Positions 4,923 through 7,731 of a stretch of DNA of 7,731 bases are shown here, piece after piece; the stretch's first letter is position 1, and each line of letters begins with the position of its first letter. Position numbers and translations under genes: made by a program. Source of the stretch: Candidatus Peregrinibacteria bacterium (GTDB lineage Bacteria; Patescibacteriota; Gracilibacteria; UBA1369; LOWO2-01-FULL-3). The stretch covers positions 1-7,731 of the forward strand of contig JACPLZ010000056.1 in the NCBI GenBank assembly GCA_016186245.1, given 5' to 3'. The notes beneath the pieces are model-generated. The model saw nothing but the letters and a program-made list of their open reading frames with translations. It was not told where the DNA came from and ran no database searches.

Positions 4923-5564
4923 TCACATTTCAGCAGATGGGCAAATTTCATTCAATGGACAAATCGTACATTTTGGCTTGCGGGCAATGCAAATTCTCCT
5001 GCCATGCCATACGAGAAGATATGAAAAATGACCCCACTCATTCCGCGGCAGTTTCTTCATCAAAATTCCCTCGATCTTAACCGCATTTTTTGTCCGGCTT
5101 AGTTTTTGGGGCACAAGCCCCAATTTTCCAGTCAATCTGCACACATGCGTGTCCACTACTACCCCTTCATTTTTCCCAAATCCCGCATTCAGGATAACAT
5201 TTGCAGTCTTCCGAGCTACGCCAGGCAATTTCAACAATTCACTCATGGTATCCGGCATTTTGCCATTGAAATCCCGCACCAGCACCTCCGCTGCAGCTTT
5301 TAAATTTTTGGCTTTATTTTTATAAAAACCGGTTGAATAAATCATATTTTCCAGTTCGCCGATATCAACTGCAGCCATATCGTAAACAGTCGGTAGTTTC
5401 GCGAAAACCGCAGGCGTTACTTTATTAACCAGTTTGTCTGTACACTGCGCAGACAGCACCACAGCCACAAAAAGCTCATAAGTATTGCGGAAATTCAGCT
5501 CGATTTTTGCATTAGGATAGGTTTTGGAAAGAATGGAAATGATTTTTTGGACGTCAGCGGCCAT
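4923..5564 (-). CDS. nth: Endonuclease III (DNA glycosylase / AP lyase)
   Basis: Nth removes oxidised pyrimidines and cleaves abasic sites in base excision repair. From the ATG at 5564 it is 213 residues, matching the family's ~211. The helix-hairpin-helix LPGVARKTANVIL (113-125) carries the Schiff-base Lys119, and the catalytic Asp138 sits in VVVDTH. The [4Fe-4S] ligands C192-x6-C199-x2-C202-x5-C208 are all present near the end. A longer start at 5621 would add 19 residues (VMLNLFQHLLYN and neighbours) that are translated family A repeat, and I reject it. A TATAAT box lies exactly six bases before the ATG at 5564. The stop is TGA followed immediately in frame by TAG. It lies 60 bases downstream of the murein hydrolase on the same strand. 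Confidence 0.96.
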   Translation of the reverse strand: MAADVQKIISILSKTYPNAKIELNFRNTYELFVAVVLSAQCTDKLVNKVTPAVFAKLPTVYDMAAVDIGELENMIYSTGFYKNKAKNLKAAAEVLVRDFNGKMPDTMSELLKLPGVARKTANVILNAGFGKNEGVVVDTHVCRLTGKLGLVPQKLSRTKNAVKIEGILMKKLPRNEWGHFSYLLVWHGRRICIARKPKCTICPLNEICPSAEM

Positions 5565-5570
5565 GCATGC

Positions 5571-5600
5571 ATTATACAATAGATGCTGAAACAAGTTCAG
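5571..5600 (-). promoter_or_regulatory. Leaderless promoter of nth
   Basis: On the minus strand a perfect TATAAT (5571-5576) is followed by six bases and then the ATG at 5564, so the start site would be the A of the ATG itself. A weak -35 (CTGAAC, 18 bases upstream, or TGAACT at 17) falls inside the family A repeat at 5582-5607. The repeat therefore provides the upstream half of the promoter. Confidence 0.6.
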
Positions 5601-5607
5601 CATGACA
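5582..5607. repeat. Family A right-half repeat between hydrolase and nth
   Basis: The hairpin GCTGAA/TTCAGC ends in CATGACA. From 5577 it matches the copy beginning at 1150 over 32 bases with a single difference (A versus G in the loop). It lies between the stop of the hydrolase gene and the nth promoter. Confidence 0.85.
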
Positions 5608-5624
5608 CAAGAAAATGCCATGTA

Positions 5625-7133
5625 CTAATATCGATCCAACAACCGCACCCTAGCCTTATACTTTTCCGGCAAATTTTCCAAACTCTCTTCCGGCAACTTA
5701 AACAAAGATAGATAATCCAGCGGGTCCTTATGCTGGCCGTTCAAAAGCGTTTCAAAATGCAGATGCGCTCCCGTCGTCATATACCCCGCGCCCTTTGTGC
5801 CCGGCATACCTCCGCTTAATGCGATCACAAAGCCCTGGGGCACTTTCTGGCCTTCCTCCACCAGGATTTTGCTCACATGCCCATACACCGTCATCAGCCC
5901 TCCGGCATGCGACAAAATTATGTAGCTATACCCATATCCATTATCTTTTGCTGAATAAACCACCGCATCCTCCGCCGCCCGCACGGCCGTGCCCTGGTAC
6001 GCAGGAATATCTATGGCCTTATGCTGCACGCCAAAAACTCCAACATAGCTCGGGTCTTTAAAATAAGCGCTTATTCCCAATTTCGGCTCGACCGGCCACA
6101 CCAATTCACCGGCAACAGCATCAGGATTATTCGCATAAAATTCATAAAGAACCTTAGTCCGTTCATCCAGCACATCGTCATATTTTGACGGATCAAAATT
6201 TGCGCCCTCCTCGGCGACTTTTGCCTGAATAAATTTAACGGCGATATTCAAATTCCTGACTTCATCAAACATTTCTTCTTCCTCTTCAATCGTCTGATCC
6301 AGAAGCTGGCTATAAATTTTTTCCTGGCCTTTGGTGATTTTTAACAGACTTTTTTTCGATTCTTTCTGCAATTCCAGCTGATCTTTTTCTTCCTGGATTT
6401 TCAGCCGCAGGACATCCAGTTTCTCTTTTTCTGTGCCGGCCAGATCGCGCTGATTTTGAAGGTCAGCAAAGATTGCATCCATTTTTTCAATAATTTTCGC
6501 TCCGGCCTGTCCCAAAAGGCTTAAATAATTCATCTGCCGGAGATTTTCACCGACAGAACCATCGGCAATCAGCATTTTAAAAGCATCAATAGAGCCGTCC
6601 AGATTCATTGCAAGGAGAGCATTTTCTTCCTGATACATTAGCTGCACATAATCCATGAGTAGCTCTTTTTGATACGCCAAAGCCACTTCACGCATTTCAA
6701 TTTCTTCGTAAAGTTTTTTGATCAGATTCTCCTTTCCGGCAACTTTTTTTAGAACTTTGAGCAGTCTTCCCGTGGTCGCATTTATCTGATCATCAAGGTT
6801 GTTTAATTGCTCCTGCAGGGTGAGTTTTTCCTCGGTAACTTCCTGCAATCGCGCCCTGGTATCGGCAACTTTGACTAGAAGCTGTTTGTAATCAGCTTTC
6901 GAAAGATTGAGTTCCCGCTGGATTTGCTTTAGAAAATCGGCTTCCACCTGGTCTTTATCGGTTTCCGGAACATCAATCGCCGGAGCATTGGTCCCGGAAT
7001 AGTCATTTTCATCCGCCATGACAAAATTCGACCCGGAGCTCGCTAAAACCAGGGTGATGCACGTTAAAATCAGGAGTTTACCTCCGCGCACTGCCTTGAT
7101 CCCCAGTGATTTCTTATCTGTCCGTTTAGACAT
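5625..7133 (-). CDS. Secreted coiled-coil M23 peptidase (EnvC/NlpD-like murein hydrolase)
   Basis: This encodes 502 residues from the ATG at 7133. The upstream TTG at 7142 would overlap the -10 box and is rejected. A signal peptide spans about residues 1-40, with a basic N-terminus, the hydrophobic stretch LLILTCITLVLASS, and likely cleavage after VMA. Residues ~55-145 and ~225-320 are long heptad-like coiled coils rich in E, K, L and Q, separated by a helical segment. The C-terminal LytM/M23 domain (about 350-490) keeps the zinc motif: H371 and D375 (HKAID), H419 (YGH) and HLH at 457-459. It may therefore be an active peptidoglycan endopeptidase rather than only an amidase activator. The overall plan matches EnvC-type division hydrolases. 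A strong near-leaderless promoter precedes it. Confidence 0.93.
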   Translation of the reverse strand: MSKRTDKKSLGIKAVRGGKLLILTCITLVLASSGSNFVMADENDYSGTNAPAIDVPETDKDQVEADFLKQIQRELNLSKADYKQLLVKVADTRARLQEVTEEKLTLQEQLNNLDDQINATTGRLLKVLKKVAGKENLIKKLYEEIEMREVALAYQKELLMDYVQLMYQEENALLAMNLDGSIDAFKMLIADGSVGENLRQMNYLSLLGQAGAKIIEKMDAIFADLQNQRDLAGTEKEKLDVLRLKIQEEKDQLELQKESKKSLLKITKGQEKIYSQLLDQTIEEEEEMFDEVRNLNIAVKFIQAKVAEEGANFDPSKYDDVLDERTKVLYEFYANNPDAVAGELVWPVEPKLGISAYFKDPSYVGVFGVQHKAIDIPAYQGTAVRAAEDAVVYSAKDNGYGYSYIILSHAGGLMTVYGHVSKILVEEGQKVPQGFVIALSGGMPGTKGAGYMTTGAHLHFETLLNGQHKDPLDYLSLFKLPEESLENLPEKYKARVRLLDRY

Positions 7134-7141
7134 ATCTCGCA

Positions 7142-7170
7142 ATTATACCATTAATAAGCCAAAAAAACAA
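7142..7170 (-). promoter_or_regulatory. Strong near-leaderless promoter of the M23 hydrolase gene
   Basis: On the minus strand the elements are TTGTTT (7165-7170), a 17-base spacer, and an extended -10 TGG-TATAAT (TATAAT at 7142-7147). The ATG at 7133 lies eight bases after the -10, so transcription would start within about two bases of it. No SD can fit. Confidence 0.75.
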
Positions 7171-7171
7171 C

Positions 7172-7200
7172 TTGCAAAGGGTGGGCCATTCCTTTAAAAT
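7172..7200 (+). promoter_or_regulatory. rpmA promoter
   Basis: TTGCAA (7172-7177), a 17-base spacer, and TAAAAT (7195-7200), with a start near 7207. The leader of about 14 bases contains no SD-like purine run. The -35 lies just beyond the -35 of the divergent hydrolase promoter (7165-7170), so the two polymerases would bind back to back. Confidence 0.65.
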
Positions 7201-7220
7201 CTGCCAGTAACCATACAGAT

Positions 7221-7508
7221 ATGTCACATAAAAAAGCGGGTGGATCCACACAAAACGGCCGCGATTCGGTAGCAAAGCGCCTTGGCGTGAAGCTTTTTGC
7301 AGGTCAGGTTGTCCGTCCTGGCGGCATCATTATTCGCCAGCGTGGCACCGAATATTTTCCTGGCCACAATACCGGCATGGGTCGGGATCACACCATTTAT
7401 TCTTTGGTTGACGGAAAGGTTAAATTTGTCGAAAAAGCCCTCAAGAAATACGATAACCGTGTTTTTAAGGACACGATAGTGAATGTTGAACCGGTTGGGG
7501 TGAAATAA
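7221..7508 (+). CDS. rpmA: Ribosomal protein bL27
   Basis: L27 is a large-subunit protein whose N-terminal tail reaches the peptidyl transferase centre. Its 95 residues match the family length. The start MSHKKAGGSTQNGRDS is the canonical extended tail, without the extra cleavable prefix found in Firmicutes. The family signature G-x-I-I-x-R-Q-R-G-T (about residues 35-44), followed by FPGHNTGMGRDHTIYSL, is intact. rpmA usually follows rplU (L21). Here it stands alone, divergent from a cell-wall hydrolase, with its own promoter and a hairpin 19 bases after the stop. Confidence 0.97.
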   Translation: MSHKKAGGSTQNGRDSVAKRLGVKLFAGQVVRPGGIIIRQRGTEYFPGHNTGMGRDHTIYSLVDGKVKFVEKALKKYDNRVFKDTIVNVEPVGVK

Positions 7509-7514
7509 GTTCTC

Positions 7515-7555
7515 GTCATGGTGAGCAGATTTTTGCGTAGCAAAAATCCTTTTCC
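7515..7555 (+). terminator. Family B arm plus family D hairpin after rpmA, possible terminator
   Basis: GTCATGGTGAGC (7515-7526) is followed by a perfect nine-base stem, GATTTTTGC and GCAAAAATC, around a GTA loop (7528-7549), then CTTTTCC. The stem and short T-rich tail could act as an intrinsic terminator for rpmA, though the T-run is weak. The same hairpin near 1974 shows that it is a mobile repeat first and a terminator only possibly. Confidence 0.55.
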
Positions 7556-7562
7556 TCCCCCG

Positions 7563-7597
7563 CATCAACTCGTTTCAGTATCTATGTAGCTGTCATA
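7563..7597 (-). repeat. Degenerate family A copy
   Basis: The words AACTCGTTTCAGTATCT and a closing TGTCAT resemble the family A core and terminal arm, but the order and pairing are partly lost. This is an old copy or a recombinant of the two arms. Confidence 0.4.
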
Positions 7598-7602
7598 ATT
7601 TC

Positions 7603-7617
7603 TGCTATCATCGTTCC
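7603..7617 (+). promoter_or_regulatory. Leaderless extended -10 promoter of the gene at 7618
   Basis: TGC-TATCAT (7603-7611) is an extended -10. Six bases (7612-7617) separate it from the ATG at 7618, placing the predicted start site on the A of the ATG. No -35 is evident, as allowed with the TG extension. Confidence 0.55.
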
Positions 7618-7731
7618 ATGTCTTTGGAATCTTTTCTAGGGTTTGAACAGGGTGAGGGGATGTATGCGGCGGCGCTGGAGGCCTTGCGTGAGAAAATGCA
7701 GGTGGCCGCGGCGCAAATAGCGGCATTAAAA
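7618..7731 (+). CDS. N-terminal fragment of unidentified protein, runs off the window
   Basis: Thirty-eight codons are visible before the right edge: MSLESFLGFEQGEGMYAAA..., then a helical stretch rich in Ala, Leu and Gln, consistent with the start of a coiled coil or helical bundle. The start is supported by the extended -10 exactly six bases upstream. The visible part is too short to assign a family. Confidence 0.6.
   Translation, partial: MSLESFLGFEQGEGMYAAALEALREKMQVAAAQIAALK

Noticed and set aside
4923..4925. TGA recoded as glycine (code 25, as in Gracilibacteria/Absconditabacteria)
   Set aside because: TGA acts as a sensible terminator for nth (with TAG directly after) and for the 2219 gene, and no conserved glycine position is encoded by TGA.
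3541..5040. Prophage-type attachment-site duplication of the tRNA-Gln 3' end
   Set aside because: No second copy of the tRNA 3' segment (TTCGAATCCCTCCACC) is found near 4900-5040. Only short GTACCCC words recur, which is not enough for an att site.
5795..6061. Plus-strand open frame inside the M23 hydrolase gene, and similar antisense frames elsewhere
   Set aside because: These are low-complexity shadows of well-supported genes on the other strand, with no start signals or recognisable domains.

Overview
This looks like a chromosomal segment from a small-genome, uncultured-type bacterium. My best guess is a Candidate Phyla Radiation (Patescibacteria) lineage, perhaps Peregrinibacteria-like. 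That placement is weak: it rests on gene flavour, on the many short palindromic repeats, and on the absence of Shine-Dalgarno (SD) sequences. The code appears standard. TGA serves as a stop in several genes (one of them backed by an adjacent TAG), and no gene needs TGA read as Gly or Trp.

Layout, left to right. Bases 1-300 are non-coding and repeat-rich, ending in a promoter. Bases 301-1155 (+) are a two-gene membrane operon: a 74-residue two-helix protein and a bacterial PH-domain (YdbS/DUF304-like) membrane protein. Bases 1230-3325 (-) hold, in transcription order, a DoxX-family membrane protein, a hypothetical protein, a probably frameshifted small ORF fused in frame to the next gene, and RsmE, the 16S rRNA m3U1498 methyltransferase. 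tRNA-Gln(UUG) lies at 3493-3567 (+). Bases 3568-4922 are a decayed accessory island. It holds a 45-bp IS3-like terminal relic touching the tRNA CCA end, a BRO-N/DinD-like gene with a one-base frameshift, a short unknown ORF, and the first ~60 codons of a type I restriction specificity subunit (hsdS) with TAG where Trp is expected. Bases 4923-7133 (-) carry endonuclease III (nth) and a secreted coiled-coil M23 murein hydrolase (EnvC-like). Bases 7221-7508 (+) are rpmA (ribosomal protein L27), divergent from the hydrolase. A partial gene starts at 7618 and runs off the right edge.

Two themes run through the window. First, start sites have no SD, and several have a good -10 hexamer exactly 6-8 bases before the ATG, so much of this DNA is probably transcribed as leaderless or near-leaderless mRNA. 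Second, at least four families of short palindromic repeats occupy nearly every gene boundary. They have altered gene ends: they form the C-terminal tail and stop of the PH protein, a false N-terminal extension of nth, and a false upstream extension of rsmE. No intact new defence system is visible. The island is best read as the remnant of a type I restriction-modification or phage-type locus.
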